Shown: positions 1 through 9,200 of the stretch, piece after piece
How positions within the stretch are numbered: position 1 is the first letter of the stretch
How the letters are laid out: each line of letters opens with the position of its first letter
Assembly (NCBI RefSeq): GCF_965200585.1
Contig: NZ_OZ241361.1
Reading direction: 5' to 3' (one strand)
Length of the DNA stretch: 64,000 nt
Source of the DNA: Bacterioplanoides sp965200585
Lineage (GTDB): Bacteria; Pseudomonadota; Gammaproteobacteria; Pseudomonadales; Oceanobacteraceae
Program-made: the position numbers and the translations under genes
The notes under the pieces: model-generated
What the model saw: the letters and a program-made list of their open reading frames with translations, nothing else
What the model was told of the DNA's origin: nothing
Databases searched by the model: none

Positions 1-1
1 C

Positions 2-2122
2 GTGCCCACTCTTGATGCCTTAGAAGAGCGACTCGCCAAATACCTGAGCAACAGCCAGATAAAACAGGTGAGTCGCGCTTATTATTACGCCGAACAAGCC
101 CACGAAGGCCAGCGCCGTCGCAGTGGCGAACCCTATATCATTCACCCACTGGCCGTTGCTAATGTACTGGCCGACATGCATCTTGACCATCAGAGCCTGA
201 TGGCGGCCATGCTGCATGATGTGATTGAAGACACCGGAATTCCCCGGGATGCGTTAGAGAAGCAATTTGGCAGCGTGGTCACCGATCTGGTGGATGGCGT
301 ATCCAAGCTGACGCACATTCATTTCGAGAGCAAAGAAGAACAACAGGCTGAGAACTTCCAGAAAATGGCGATGGCCATGGCGAAAGACATTCGCGTGATT
401 CTGGTGAAGCTGGCCGACCGTTTACACAACCTGCGTACGCTGGGCTCATTGCGCCCGGAAAAGCGTCGTCGTGTGGCCCGCGAAAGCCTGGATATTTATG
501 TGCCGATCGCCAACCGTCTGGGCCTGAATGATATCCGCATTGAGATGGAAGAGCTGTGCTTTGAAGCCATCTACCCGATGCGTTCCGGTCTGATTGCGCA
601 CGCGGTGAAAACCGCGCGTGGTAATCGCTCTGAAATGGTGGACAATATTTCAGCCGCCATTCGCAACCGCTTAAGCGAAGCCAATATTCAGGCCAGAGTC
701 GTCGGCCGGGAAAAGCACCTGTCCAGCATCTACAACAAGATGAAGGAAAAGCGTAAATCGCTGGCCGATATTATGGACGTGTATGGCTTCCGTATTATCA
801 CCAGTTCGATTGATGACTGTTACCGCATTCTCGGCGCCATGCACTCGCTGTATAAACCCATTCCCGGGCGCTTTAAAGATTACGTTGCGATTCCCAAAAC
901 CAATGGTTATCAATCGCTGCACACCACCTTAATTGGTATGGCCGGTGTGCCGATTGAAATTCAGATTCGCACCGAAGAAATGGAAGCCATGGCTAACCAT
1001 GGTATTGCCGCACACTGGCTGTATAAATCCGAAAGTGATCAGACCAGTGGGACGCAGCGCGCGCGCCAGTGGGTTCAGAATCTGCTTGAACTGCAAAAAA
1101 GCGCAGGCAGCCCGATTGAATTTGTTGAACACGTAAAAGTGGATTTATTTCCGGAAGAAATTTACGTTTTCACTCCTAATGGCAAAATTCTCGAATTACC
1201 GGCCGGTGCAACCGCGGTCGATTTTGCCTATGCCGTACATACCGATGTAGGTAATCGCTGTATTGCCTGTCGAATTAATCGCCAGCTGGCGCCGTTAAGT
1301 GCACAACTGCAGAACGGCCAGACGGTACAGATTGTGACCGGCCCGAATACCAGCCCGAATCCGGCCTGGCTCAACTTTGTAGTTACCGGTAAAGCACGCT
1401 CCAATATCCGCAGTTACCTGAAGAATCAGCGCCGCAGTGAGTCCGTTTCGTTTGGCGAGCGGTTATTAAATAAAGCGCTGAATGACCTGGGTAAAACGCT
1501 GGAAGATATCGACCAGACACACATCGATCTGGTGTTAAAAGAAACTTCTCTGGAAACCTTCGACGATATTCTCGAAGACATCGGCTCCGGCAACCGCATG
1601 GCACCGATTCTTGCCCGCCGTTTATTGGTTGCCAACAAAGATACCGATATTGATCTGGATGCGTTTGAACAATCGCCACTGGCGATTAAAGGCACCGAAG
1701 GATTAGTGGTCAGTTTTGCTAAATGTTGCAGCCCGATTCCCGGCGATCCGATTATTGGTCATGCCAGCTCCGGCCGTGGCTTAGTGGTTCATACCGACAG
1801 CTGTAAAAATGTGCAGGACTTCCGCGATAATCAGGAAAAATGCGTCATCCTGTCGTGGGATAAAGACATCGACAGTGAATTCAGTGTTGACCTGAAAGTC
1901 TTCCTCGAAAATCGTCGTGGCATTGTGGTTGAACTGGCTTCCGCCATTAATCAGGCCGACGCGAATGTTGAGAAAATTGATGTCGAAGAACGTGATGCCC
2001 GCCTCAGTGTTGTGCACCTTAAAATCAGTGTTCAGGGCCGTCGCCATTTAGCGCGTGCTATTCGTCGCCTGCGAAATATTCGTGGGGTAAATAAAATTGT
2101 TCGCAGAAAAAACAAGGATTAA
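2..2122 (+). CDS. spoT: Bifunctional (p)ppGpp synthetase/hydrolase SpoT
   Basis: Makes and degrades the alarmone (p)ppGpp in the cytoplasm. The 706-residue protein has the RelA/SpoT order: an HD hydrolase domain (HDVIEDT near residue 72, then KLADRLHNLRTL), a synthetase domain (GRFKDYVAIPKTNGYQSLHTT), a TGS domain near 385-445 and a C-terminal ACT domain. An intact HD motif argues for SpoT rather than RelA. The start is a GTG at base 2; the N-terminus MPTLDALEERL matches the start of pseudomonad SpoT, so the gene is probably complete although its upstream region lies outside the window. ridA follows after 2 bases, so the two are co-transcribed, as in many gammaproteobacteria. Confidence 0.96.
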   Translation: MPTLDALEERLAKYLSNSQIKQVSRAYYYAEQAHEGQRRRSGEPYIIHPLAVANVLADMHLDHQSLMAAMLHDVIEDTGIPRDALEKQFGSVVTDLVDGVSKLTHIHFESKEEQQAENFQKMAMAMAKDIRVILVKLADRLHNLRTLGSLRPEKRRRVARESLDIYVPIANRLGLNDIRIEMEELCFEAIYPMRSGLIAHAVKTARGNRSEMVDNISAAIRNRLSEANIQARVVGREKHLSSIYNKMKEKRKSLADIMDVYGFRIITSSIDDCYRILGAMHSLYKPIPGRFKDYVAIPKTNGYQSLHTTLIGMAGVPIEIQIRTEEMEAMANHGIAAHWLYKSESDQTSGTQRARQWVQNLLELQKSAGSPIEFVEHVKVDLFPEEIYVFTPNGKILELPAGATAVDFAYAVHTDVGNRCIACRINRQLAPLSAQLQNGQTVQIVTGPNTSPNPAWLNFVVTGKARSNIRSYLKNQRRSESVSFGERLLNKALNDLGKTLEDIDQTHIDLVLKETSLETFDDILEDIGSGNRMAPILARRLLVANKDTDIDLDAFEQSPLAIKGTEGLVVSFAKCCSPIPGDPIIGHASSGRGLVVHTDSCKNVQDFRDNQEKCVILSWDKDIDSEFSVDLKVFLENRRGIVVELASAINQADANVEKIDVEERDARLSVVHLKISVQGRRHLARAIRRLRNIRGVNKIVRRKNKD

Positions 2123-2124
2123 TC

Positions 2125-2508
2125 ATGGCTCGTGAAATTATCGCAACTGAAAACGCACCCGCAGCTATCGGCACTTATTCTCAGGCTGTTAAAGTGAATA
2201 ACACGGTTTACCTGTCGGGTCAGATTCCTCTGGTTCCGGCCACCATGGAAATGGTTGATGGTGATATCGAAGCGCAGATTCATCAGGTATTTAAAAACCT
2301 GACGGCTGTTTGTGAAGCAGCAGGCGGTAAATTACAGGACATTGCTAAGCTGAATATCTTCCTGACGGATCTGAGCAACTTTGCGACTGTTAACCAGGTA
2401 ATGGCACAATATTTTGAGCAGCCTTATCCAGCACGTGCCGCGATTGGTGTGGCACAACTGCCTAAAGATGCAGGTGTTGAGATGGATGGTATTTTAGAGC
2501 TGGGCTAA
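2125..2508 (+). CDS. ridA: 2-iminobutanoate/2-iminopropanoate deaminase RidA
   Basis: Small YjgF/YER057c/UK114-family enzyme that hydrolyses reactive enamines and imines released by PLP enzymes, protecting transaminases and other enzymes from damage. The 127-residue length is typical. Visible family features are the N-terminal APAAIGTYSQAVKVNNTVYLSGQIPL block and the C-terminal PYPARAAIGVAQLPKDAGVEMD block, which contains the substrate-binding arginine. It begins 2 bases after the spoT stop, so translation is probably coupled. A twin-hairpin element (2531-2622) and an intrinsic terminator (2641-2674) follow. Confidence 0.95.
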   Translation: MAREIIATENAPAAIGTYSQAVKVNNTVYLSGQIPLVPATMEMVDGDIEAQIHQVFKNLTAVCEAAGGKLQDIAKLNIFLTDLSNFATVNQVMAQYFEQPYPARAAIGVAQLPKDAGVEMDGILELG

Positions 2509-2530
2509 CCCGACTTGCATATTGCATCAC

Positions 2531-2622
2531 TCATGTATTTTTCAGCCGCCGCGCCGAAGGGCCATCCATGGCCCTGCCGCACGGTCGCAACATCCATGTT
2601 GCTGCTTTTGAAAAACACATGA
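2531..2622 (-). repeat. Twin-hairpin element 1 (GGA strand: minus)
   Basis: Outer arms 2531-2543 and 2610-2622 are complementary at 12 of 13 positions, and the mismatch is a G-U pair on the minus strand. Inside are two short palindromes, GGGCCATCCATGGCCC (2559-2574) and GCAACATCCATGTTGC (2587-2602), whose apices read GGA on the minus strand. The core is the same as element 5 in reverse orientation, but the outer arms are unrelated to it. It lies between ridA and the TrmH-like gene, antisense to both. Confidence 0.8.
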
Positions 2623-2640
2623 CCGCTGCCTGCCAATCTG

Positions 2641-2674
2641 AACCCCAGGGTTTTTAACTGCTGGGGTTTTTTAT
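2641..2674 (+). terminator. Intrinsic terminator after spoT-ridA
   Basis: Inverted repeat AACCCCAG (2641-2648) / CTGGGGTT (2661-2668) with a 12-base loop, followed by a T-rich run ending at 2674. It ends the spoT-ridA transcript before the TrmH-like gene at 2696. Confidence 0.85.
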
Positions 2675-2695
2675 TATTTAAATACCCAAAGAATT

Positions 2696-3229
2696 ATGAG
2701 CAAACCCAAAATCACCATCGGTTTAACCAACCCCAAAAGCCCTTCCAACGTTGGCTCCGTCATGCGTGCCGCAGGCTGCTTTGGTGCTGACGAGGTGTAT
2801 TACACCGGCCAACGCTACGATATTGCCGCTAAATTCAGCACCGACACCCGTAATATGAGCAATAAGATTTTGCTCGAAGGTGTTGAATCATTAATTGAAT
2901 GTGCTGACCCGAAGGCAAAAATTATCTGCGTTGAACTGGTTGAAGGGGCAACCTGTTTACCGGATTTCCAACACCCGGAAAATGCTCATTATATTTTTGG
3001 CCCGGAAGACGGCAACATCAGCCAGGCTATTATTGATCAGGCTGATGAGGTGGTTTATTTACCAACCGTTGGTTGTTTAAACCTGGCGGCGACGGTTAAT
3101 GTTGTGCTGTACGATCGGGTGGCTAAATCGGATTTAAGTTTTGCCGGTGATGACTTAATTCGCTCCAGCCGCGATGTAAATAACCGGGCAAAAGTTAAAT
3201 CAAGCCCAGATAAAAATAAGCCTGAATAA
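2696..3229 (+). CDS. TrmH-family (SPOUT) RNA methyltransferase
   Basis: Probable S-adenosylmethionine-dependent 2'-O-methyltransferase acting on tRNA or rRNA. The 177-residue protein carries the three SPOUT motifs: NPKSPSNVGSVMRAAGCFGA near the N-terminus, FGPEDGNIS in the middle, and LPTVGCLNLAATVNVVLYDR forming the trefoil-knot cofactor site near residue 120-140. It is a single-domain protein close to TrmL/TrmJ in size; the exact RNA target cannot be read from sequence. It follows a terminator, so it has its own promoter. Its last codons and stop lie inside the left arm of twin-hairpin element 2. Confidence 0.85.
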   Translation: MSKPKITIGLTNPKSPSNVGSVMRAAGCFGADEVYYTGQRYDIAAKFSTDTRNMSNKILLEGVESLIECADPKAKIICVELVEGATCLPDFQHPENAHYIFGPEDGNISQAIIDQADEVVYLPTVGCLNLAATVNVVLYDRVAKSDLSFAGDDLIRSSRDVNNRAKVKSSPDKNKPE

Positions 3230-3311
3230 GCTTTCAGCCACCGAATCGGTGGGCCATCCATGGCCCTCGATTCTATCGCAACATCCTGTTGCTGTTATTG
3301 AAAGCTTATCC
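3224..3311 (-). repeat. Twin-hairpin element 2 (GGA strand: minus), overlaps a stop codon
   Basis: Arms 3224-3236 and 3299-3311 are complementary at 12 of 13 positions, with the mismatch wobble-compatible on the minus strand. Inside are a middle stem GAATCG/CGATTC and two short hairpins, GGGCCATCCATGGCCC (from 3251) and GCAACATCCTGTTGC. The left arm contains the last codon and stop of the TrmH-like gene. It is separated by 22 bases from element 3, which lies in the opposite orientation. Confidence 0.8.
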
Positions 3312-3333
3312 AGACTAATTTTTTCAAAGCGTA

Positions 3334-3447
3334 GGAATAATTTTAACAGTGGTTTTCAAGCAGCAGCGACAGGATGTCGCGACCGTCCGGCAGGCACATG
3401 GATGTGCCTTCGGGACGGCAGCGGAAAACTTCTGTTGAAATAATTCC
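3334..3447 (+). repeat. Twin-hairpin element 3 (GGA strand: plus)
   Basis: Arms 3334-3357 and 3424-3447 are complementary at 20 of 24 positions; two of the four mismatches are G-U on the plus strand and two are transversions. Inside are hairpin GCGACAGGATGTCGC and the nested stem CCGTCC/GGACGG enclosing GGCACATGGATGTGCC. It sits just upstream of the NYN gene in the sense direction, so it would form part of that leader if transcription starts upstream. Confidence 0.8.
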
Positions 3448-3469
3448 GCTCAGACATAAAGAGAAAAAT

Positions 3470-3964
3470 ATGCCTTCCGAAAAAGTTGTAATTCTGGTGG
3501 ATGTGCAAAACATCTACTACACCTGCCGCCAGGGTTTTGGCCGCAACTTCGACTACAACCAGTTCTGGAAAATGGCAACCCATAGTGCCGATGGCACACC
3601 ACGCGAAGTGGTAAAAGCCATCGCATACGCCGTTGACCGCGGTGATGAGAAACAAAAGCAATTTCAGAATATTTTGCGCGCCATTGGTTTTCAGGTAAAA
3701 CTCAAATCTTATATTCAGCGCGCTGATGGTACTTCGAAAGGTGACTGGGATGTTGGCATTACTCTGGATGCAATGGAGTATGCACCCGAGGCTGATACCC
3801 TTGTGCTGGCCTCCGGTGATGGCGACTTTGGTATTTTAGTGCAACGGATGCAACACAAATTTCAGACCCAGATCGAAGTATATGGAGTTGAGCAATTAAC
3901 TGCCGACTCGTTAATTTCAGCAGCCGATCATTACGTTCCGGTGAAGGATGATCTGCTGCTGTAA
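3470..3964 (+). CDS. NYN-domain (LabA/DUF88-type) protein
   Basis: Predicted PIN-like NYN-domain protein, a fold often linked to RNA cleavage; the substrate is unknown. The 164-residue protein starts with VVILVDVQNIYYTCR and has a second acidic motif, DTLVLASGDGDFGILVQRMQ, together forming the metal-binding aspartate set of the fold (also GDWDVGITLDAM). The ATG at 3470 is preferred over an in-frame start at 3374, because the extra 32 codons would be translated from twin-hairpin element 3. A purine-rich RBS (AAAGAG) precedes 3470. It appears monocistronic. Confidence 0.8.
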   Translation: MPSEKVVILVDVQNIYYTCRQGFGRNFDYNQFWKMATHSADGTPREVVKAIAYAVDRGDEKQKQFQNILRAIGFQVKLKSYIQRADGTSKGDWDVGITLDAMEYAPEADTLVLASGDGDFGILVQRMQHKFQTQIEVYGVEQLTADSLISAADHYVPVKDDLLL

Positions 3965-4024
3965 CTCGTCAGGCCGGAATTGAACTGTCACAACTACATA
4001 TAACTACAATATCTGAATCAGAGC

Positions 4025-4693
4025 TCAGTCCGCCGTTAATTTAAAGTGTTTCCAGTCCTGCGCACTGCTGAGGTAATACAAACCAATCAGCAGCGCCATC
4101 CACCATTCCACAACATTTTTTGGATCATCATCACTGTCGGTTAATTGCAGCACAATCATCACCAGCAGAAAGAACCATTGCCCGGCAATCAAACGCATTT
4201 TAAACGTCAGGCTAGTGCCAATATTAATTCCCTGCGCTTGCAGCTGACGTAAATAAAACGTGACCCGGGTTTGTATCAATAAAGAAATCAGAAAAAACAG
4301 TGCGGCCCCGACCGTATGCACTGTCCATGGCAGCTCAGATTTATCCGGGCGAAGTACCGCCGTTGCCACAATCAGGCACACCGAGCTGATCACACCAATG
4401 GTTGTCATCCAGCGTACTGAAAGAATCGGCTTTTCTGGTGCCAGCTCCGTCAGCCAGCTTTTCATGCAATACCACCAGAATACAAACAGCACACACGCCG
4501 ATATTAAACCGCCACGGAAGAAGAATGACTGAGGGTCTGGTATTCCGGTTGCTGTAATACTGGTACACCCTGAAATATAAGGCACACAAACCGGTGTATT
4601 ACCCAGATACATGCCTAGCAGCAGGGTAAACCAAAAGGTCGCATGAGATAGCCAGAAGCTGGAGAGTGCAATACGTTGAGGTAAGGTCTTCAT
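4025..4693 (-). CDS. Multi-pass membrane protein, tandem paralogue 3 (Frag1/DRAM/Sfk1-like?)
   Basis: Integral membrane protein of 222 residues with about six hydrophobic segments. A signature near residue 35-55 (SGCTSITATG then SFFFRGG) is shared with its two upstream neighbours. It recalls the Frag1/DRAM/Sfk1 membrane family, where a similar serine/glycine plus FR motif follows the first membrane segment; that family link is inference. The ATG at 4693 has a strong AGGAGG site and overlaps the stop of the preceding paralogue (ATGA), so translation is coupled. An upstream in-frame start at 4813 would overlap the neighbour and is less likely. It is last in a three-gene operon running 6102 to 4025. 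Function unknown. Confidence 0.75.
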   Translation of the reverse strand: MKTLPQRIALSSFWLSHATFWFTLLLGMYLGNTPVCVPYISGCTSITATGIPDPQSFFFRGGLISACVLFVFWWYCMKSWLTELAPEKPILSVRWMTTIGVISSVCLIVATAVLRPDKSELPWTVHTVGAALFFLISLLIQTRVTFYLRQLQAQGINIGTSLTFKMRLIAGQWFFLLVMIVLQLTDSDDDPKNVVEWWMALLIGLYYLSSAQDWKHFKLTAD

Positions 4694-5412
4694 ACATTTG
4701 CCTCCTGATGCTTTTCTGAAGGGCTCAGTCTTTCCAGACGGGTTAAACGAAAGTTTTTCCAGTCCCAGAATCCGGTCAGGAAAAATACACAGATAAAGGC
4801 TGCTAACCACCACTCTACAATTTGTACAATTTCAGAGGTTTCCCGGTCAGTAACAACCAGTACAATCAGAGTTATTAAAGTGAGCAACTGCGCCGTTGCC
4901 AATACCACTTTAACCGGGACACTCCAGCGAGGATAATCCAACTGGTCACGCAGCTGATGCATTCTTAACGCCATTAAAATTTGGCAGAGCGAAGTGATCA
5001 GAAAAAATAAAATCGCAGTGATTGAATGAAAGCGCCAGATCTCACGGTGCTCTTTGGGAGGCACCATATTTTCACCCATCACTGAAATGGAAGCTACACC
5101 CAATACCGATGCTCCCATGGCAATAATAACCAAATGTCGCACCCAGGATTTTATACCGGCACTATTGATACTGTTCAGCCAGGCTGCAGCGCAGTACCAC
5201 CACAAAGCAAACGATACAAAAGCCACCATTAAGCCACGAAAGACATACGCAGCCGGGTAATAGACTCCGGTGGCAGTAATAGCCTCACAACCATCAATAA
5301 ATGGATTACAAAGTTCGACGTGCCCACCTTGCCAGCTCAGATAATAAGTAATACTGATCAGGATGACGGGCAGTACAAAAGAAAACAGCGCGGTACGTTG
5401 AGGTAACGTCAT
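4690..5412 (-). CDS. Multi-pass membrane protein, tandem paralogue 2 (Frag1/DRAM/Sfk1-like?)
   Basis: 240-residue membrane protein with about six hydrophobic segments, starting MTLPQRTALFSFVLPVILIS. It carries CNPFIDGCEAITATG followed by AYVFRG near residues 35-60, the signature of this local family, and a conserved C-terminal block in which a tryptophan-rich motif (EWWLAAF, then FWDWKNFRL) ends the protein. An AAGGAAG site precedes the ATG. Middle gene of the operon, 36 bases after paralogue 1 and overlapping paralogue 3 by 4 bases. Function unknown; duplication within the locus is clear from the shared motifs. Confidence 0.75.
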   Translation of the reverse strand: MTLPQRTALFSFVLPVILISITYYLSWQGGHVELCNPFIDGCEAITATGVYYPAAYVFRGLMVAFVSFALWWYCAAAWLNSINSAGIKSWVRHLVIIAMGASVLGVASISVMGENMVPPKEHREIWRFHSITAILFFLITSLCQILMALRMHQLRDQLDYPRWSVPVKVVLATAQLLTLITLIVLVVTDRETSEIVQIVEWWLAAFICVFFLTGFWDWKNFRLTRLERLSPSEKHQEANV

Positions 5413-5448
5413 AAAACTTCCTTTTATTTACTAATCCATTAATAGTAG

Positions 5449-6102
5449 CTACCCCACGGAAATTTTCACGGATTTCCAATCCCAGAATGACGTCAGAAAA
5501 TAACAACCAATAAATAAGGTTGCCCACCACTCAATAATGCGTTTGCCATGGCTCATTTCGATGCCAACCGTGACACCGGCAAAGGCAATAAACATAAACC
5601 ATAAAATAGCCATCAAGGCAGTCTTACAGCGGAAAGACGGTACGGAGAGTCCTTGCTTCCGGGCTTTAACAATTAATACAAAATTAATCGTCAGAGCTAT
5701 TAACATCCCTTGGAAAAATAAGTTGGCACCGCGGACATGTACGCCCCAGCGTGTTGCATCTTTTTCCGGCAGGAGTACCGCAGTCCCCACCAACAATCCA
5801 ACGGCGGCCAGGGTGCCAAAAAACTGCATAAAATTGAGTGCAACTTTGCCACTATAAGGCTGCAACCAGCTGCGCATTAACTGCCACCAAATCATAAAAA
5901 AAACAGTCGCAGCGATCATGCCGCCACGAAAGATAAAACCACCATCCCCTTTCATTCCGGTATGGGTAATATCGGTGCAGCCATCAATAAACGGATTACA
6001 CAGTTCGGCGGTTCCCTGAGTGGTACCGATCCAGTAAGTCACCGCAATGGTGCCCATCGATAAAATAAAACTCAGTAACGCAGTCACCTGACCAAAAGAC
6101 AT
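5449..6102 (-). CDS. Multi-pass membrane protein, tandem paralogue 1 (Frag1/DRAM/Sfk1-like?)
   Basis: 217-residue membrane protein, first of three paralogues. It starts MSFGQVTALLSFILSMGTIA, has CNPFIDGCTDITHTG and GFIFRGGMIA near residues 35-60, about six hydrophobic segments, and the closing motif EWWATLFIGCYFLTSFWDWKSV. The RBS is weak (GAGCG). A terminator (6143-6178) separates it from the large surface protein gene behind it, so the trio has its own promoter in 6103-6142. Frag1/DRAM/Sfk1 membership is a guess from the FR motif; substrate or partner is unknown. Confidence 0.75.
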   Translation of the reverse strand: MSFGQVTALLSFILSMGTIAVTYWIGTTQGTAELCNPFIDGCTDITHTGMKGDGGFIFRGGMIAATVFFMIWWQLMRSWLQPYSGKVALNFMQFFGTLAAVGLLVGTAVLLPEKDATRWGVHVRGANLFFQGMLIALTINFVLIVKARKQGLSVPSFRCKTALMAILWFMFIAFAGVTVGIEMSHGKRIIEWWATLFIGCYFLTSFWDWKSVKISVG

Positions 6103-6142
6103 AAGACGCTCGCATCAATAAAGAATGTGTGCGGCAGTATAA

Positions 6143-6178
6143 ATAAAAAAGCCTCCAACCGTTACCGGTGGAGGCTTG
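6143..6178 (-). terminator. Intrinsic terminator of the 6223-9729 surface protein gene
   Basis: On the minus strand, AAGCCTCCA (6170-6178) pairs with TGGAGGCTT (6149-6157), followed by a T run (6143-6148). It lies 45 bases past the stop at 6223. Confidence 0.85.
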
Positions 6179-6222
6179 AAGGTCTTTTCAGGTTAACAAC
6201 CTTTACCGCTGTAGCACCTTGT

Positions 6223-9200
6223 TTAACGCTGGAGCACTTTAAACTCTACCCGGCGGTTTTGTGCCCGGCCTTCTGCATTATCATTACTGGCACGAGGCTG
6301 GCTTTCACCATAGCCTACCGCAGTCAGCTGTTCGGCTTTCACTCCTTGTTCAATCAGATACGCTTGTACGGCTTCTGCACGACGCTGAGACAAGTCCTGA
6401 TTGTAGGCTTCAGAACCCTGGCTGTCGGTATGAGCCTGCACTTCCAGCTGCGCTTGTGGGAACTGACTGAAATCGGTTGCTAACTGATCCAGCGTGGCCT
6501 GACCAGACGGTGAAATATCCGCTGAGTTCAGTGCAAAGCCAATGGCCACAACCACCACATCCACGTCCGCGATTGATTCAGGTGCAGAAGCCACTTCTGC
6601 GACAACAGCTTCTTCTGCAACAACAGCTTCTTCTGCAATAACAGACTCGGCAGCTACAGTTTCAACAACGGCAGGCTCTGCCGGTGCGGCCAATGCCTCA
6701 ATTTCATCATCCTCAATAATAGGCTCAATCACTGCTATTCTCTGCGGCTGTGGTTCTGGTTGAGGTTCTGGCTCAGCAACAACCGGAGCGGGTTGATAAA
6801 CCGGCTGACGACCAAAGCGCTTAATCAGGTTCAGTGATAATAATGAGGCATCTCTGTCGTAGGATTCATATTCCAGTCGCAGGCTGAATGCATTGGGTAA
6901 ATAATATTCACCACCAATCCCCAACATCAGCTGAGTGGTTTGTTGTTTGTCATACGCAATATTGTGGCCGTCGTTGGTCATATGATTCACACCACCTTTG
7001 GCATACAGCGCAAAACTGCCTGCCTCGCGGGCTTCGCCCTGCAGCCAGTAATGACCAATCACATCAGCCCCAATCATACGGTAATCAATTTCACCGGCAG
7101 GGCTCAGCCGTGATTCACCTAAGCGGGCGTAATATCCCTCAAGCGATATCGTGTCATTCCAGTCCCAGCCCGCGGTTAATTTGAACGCCGTATCCGTTTT
7201 ATCTTTAACGCGGAAATCACCAGAAGTTTTTGGCTCCAGCCAGCTGTTACCAATACCCGCGCCAATATAAAAAGCGGTTTCGTCATTAACGTCGGTATTA
7301 GCATCAGAATTACCGCTATCAGCGGCAGCATTGGCTGCCAACGGTAATGCCAGTAACAACACACGATAACGACTGCGTAACGCTAAACCGGCTAACAAAC
7401 CAATAAATAATAAGTTCAGGCTACCTGCACCACGAAGGCCGGTTTCAATATCGCCTTGTGCAGTTTCATTACAAGAATCAGACAAGCACATACCTGCATC
7501 AGAAACACCATCATTATCAGAATCAATACTTAATGGGTTAGTACCATTACGGATCTCCTGCGCTGTTGAAATACCATCGCCGTCATCATCGCTATCTAAT
7601 GCATTGATTCTGCCATCACCATCGGTATCCGGCTGCGTGCCCTGACCATTATTCGCAAGCTCTGAAGCATCCTTCAGGCCATCACCATCGGAGTCATCAC
7701 TGAGGGAATTGAGCCCTAAGGTATTTTCCAGAAGCGTTGCAACACCATCGCCATCATCATCAGTATCCAATGCATTGATTCTGCCATCACCATCGGTATC
7801 CGGTTGTGCTCCCTGGCCATTATTAGCAAGCTCCGAAGCGTCTTTAATCCCATCTCCATCGGAGTCATCACTAAGAGGGTTGAGCCCTAAGGCATTTTCG
7901 ATCAGAGTTGAGATTCCATCATTATCATGGTCGACAGCGGAAGTCGTTGGTTCCGAATCAAGATTATTCGGTACACCATCATTATCTGAATCATTATTCG
8001 GATTTTCTGGCTCAGTATCCTGATTATTGGCGACACCATCGTTATCACTATCATTCAGAGGGTTCACAGGTTCGTCGTCATCACCATTTAAAACACCATC
8101 ATTATCAATATCAGCGTCGCTATTATCAGCGGTACCATCGCCATCGGTATCTTTTAAAATGGTAAAGATCAGATTCTTTGAATCGGTGATACTGTCATCC
8201 ATTGCCGATAGCGTGATATTAATTGGGTTATTCAACAAGGTATTAAATGCCAGGGGCGATTTCAGAGAAAGATTACCGCTGTTATCAATTTCAAATAACT
8301 GAGCATCCGGGCCGCTCAGACTCCAGTTCACACTCCCTGTTGGGGTGCCGGAAATAGTAGCCATCTCTGAAAATGGACGACCTTCCAGCAGCTCACGAGT
8401 CAACGGGTTAATATCAATGGTGAAAGCACCTAGGTTATTCACAATGTCCTGTATTTCCAGCACGGAATCGACATCCAGTTTACCTTTACTGGCGATTTCA
8501 TTATTCAAAATATCGATATTGCCTGCTGTTACTCCGGTAACTCCTATGCTGGCATACATTTCAACAGTCGGTTTTTCAGAAGCGCCATTGGTATCGGCAT
8601 AGGCCTGAATAATGGCTTCATGAACCACATCCTGTACCTTCTTAACCGTATCCAGATCCATACCGTCTTTATCTAAAATCGCTGGATTCACAATGTCGAT
8701 ATTATCGTCGTCAACATCACGAATACTGGCTTCACGATAATCATCGGGGGTTAATGGTCCGGGATTAACACCATCGCCGTCAGCATAATTCTGAATATCT
8801 TTTAATAAGTCGGCGATACATGGGTCATTAATGAACAGTGGTCCCCAGAAGTCATCGCGGTATTTATCCGATAAAAATAAATTCAACTTGTGCACCTCAC
8901 ACACATTTAATGCGCGGTCGTACACAATCACTTCGGCAATATCGGCCTGTGCATAGTTATTATCACCATCCCAACCTACAGCAAAGGTTGTTTGTTGGTC
9001 GGTTAAATCGGTTGTATCCGTAAAAGGAGTAAACGATGCACCACTATCCGAGCCGTTAAAGCTGACAAATGAAGCGTTTGCTGTGGTGTGTTGATAACTC
9101 ACCGTCACCAGACGATTGGTATCAGCAATACCAGCATCAATAATCGGAACATTCTGTCCTGCGGGGCCAATCCCTACAATTCCGTCTTTGGGTGTGACGC

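Noticed and set aside
1383..2047. Minus-strand frames inside spoT (1383-1679, 1426-1695, 1781-2047)
   Set aside because: Antisense to a well-conserved gene with family-perfect protein sequence.
2531..2622. Twin-hairpin elements as integron attC sites
   Set aside because: No RYYYAAC/GTTRRRY ends, no integrase gene, and no cassette-like gene organisation.
3249..3469. Open frames at 3249-3443 and the 5' extension of the NYN frame from 3374
   Set aside because: They are read through twin-hairpin elements 2 and 3; palindromic DNA gives chance frames and there is no RBS.
7709..8302. Serine-rich plus-strand frames at 7709-8302 and 11910-12875
   Set aside because: They are antisense to the DxDxDG repeat coding region, where GAT/GAC-rich codons leave the opposite strand open; serine-rich low complexity and no RBS.
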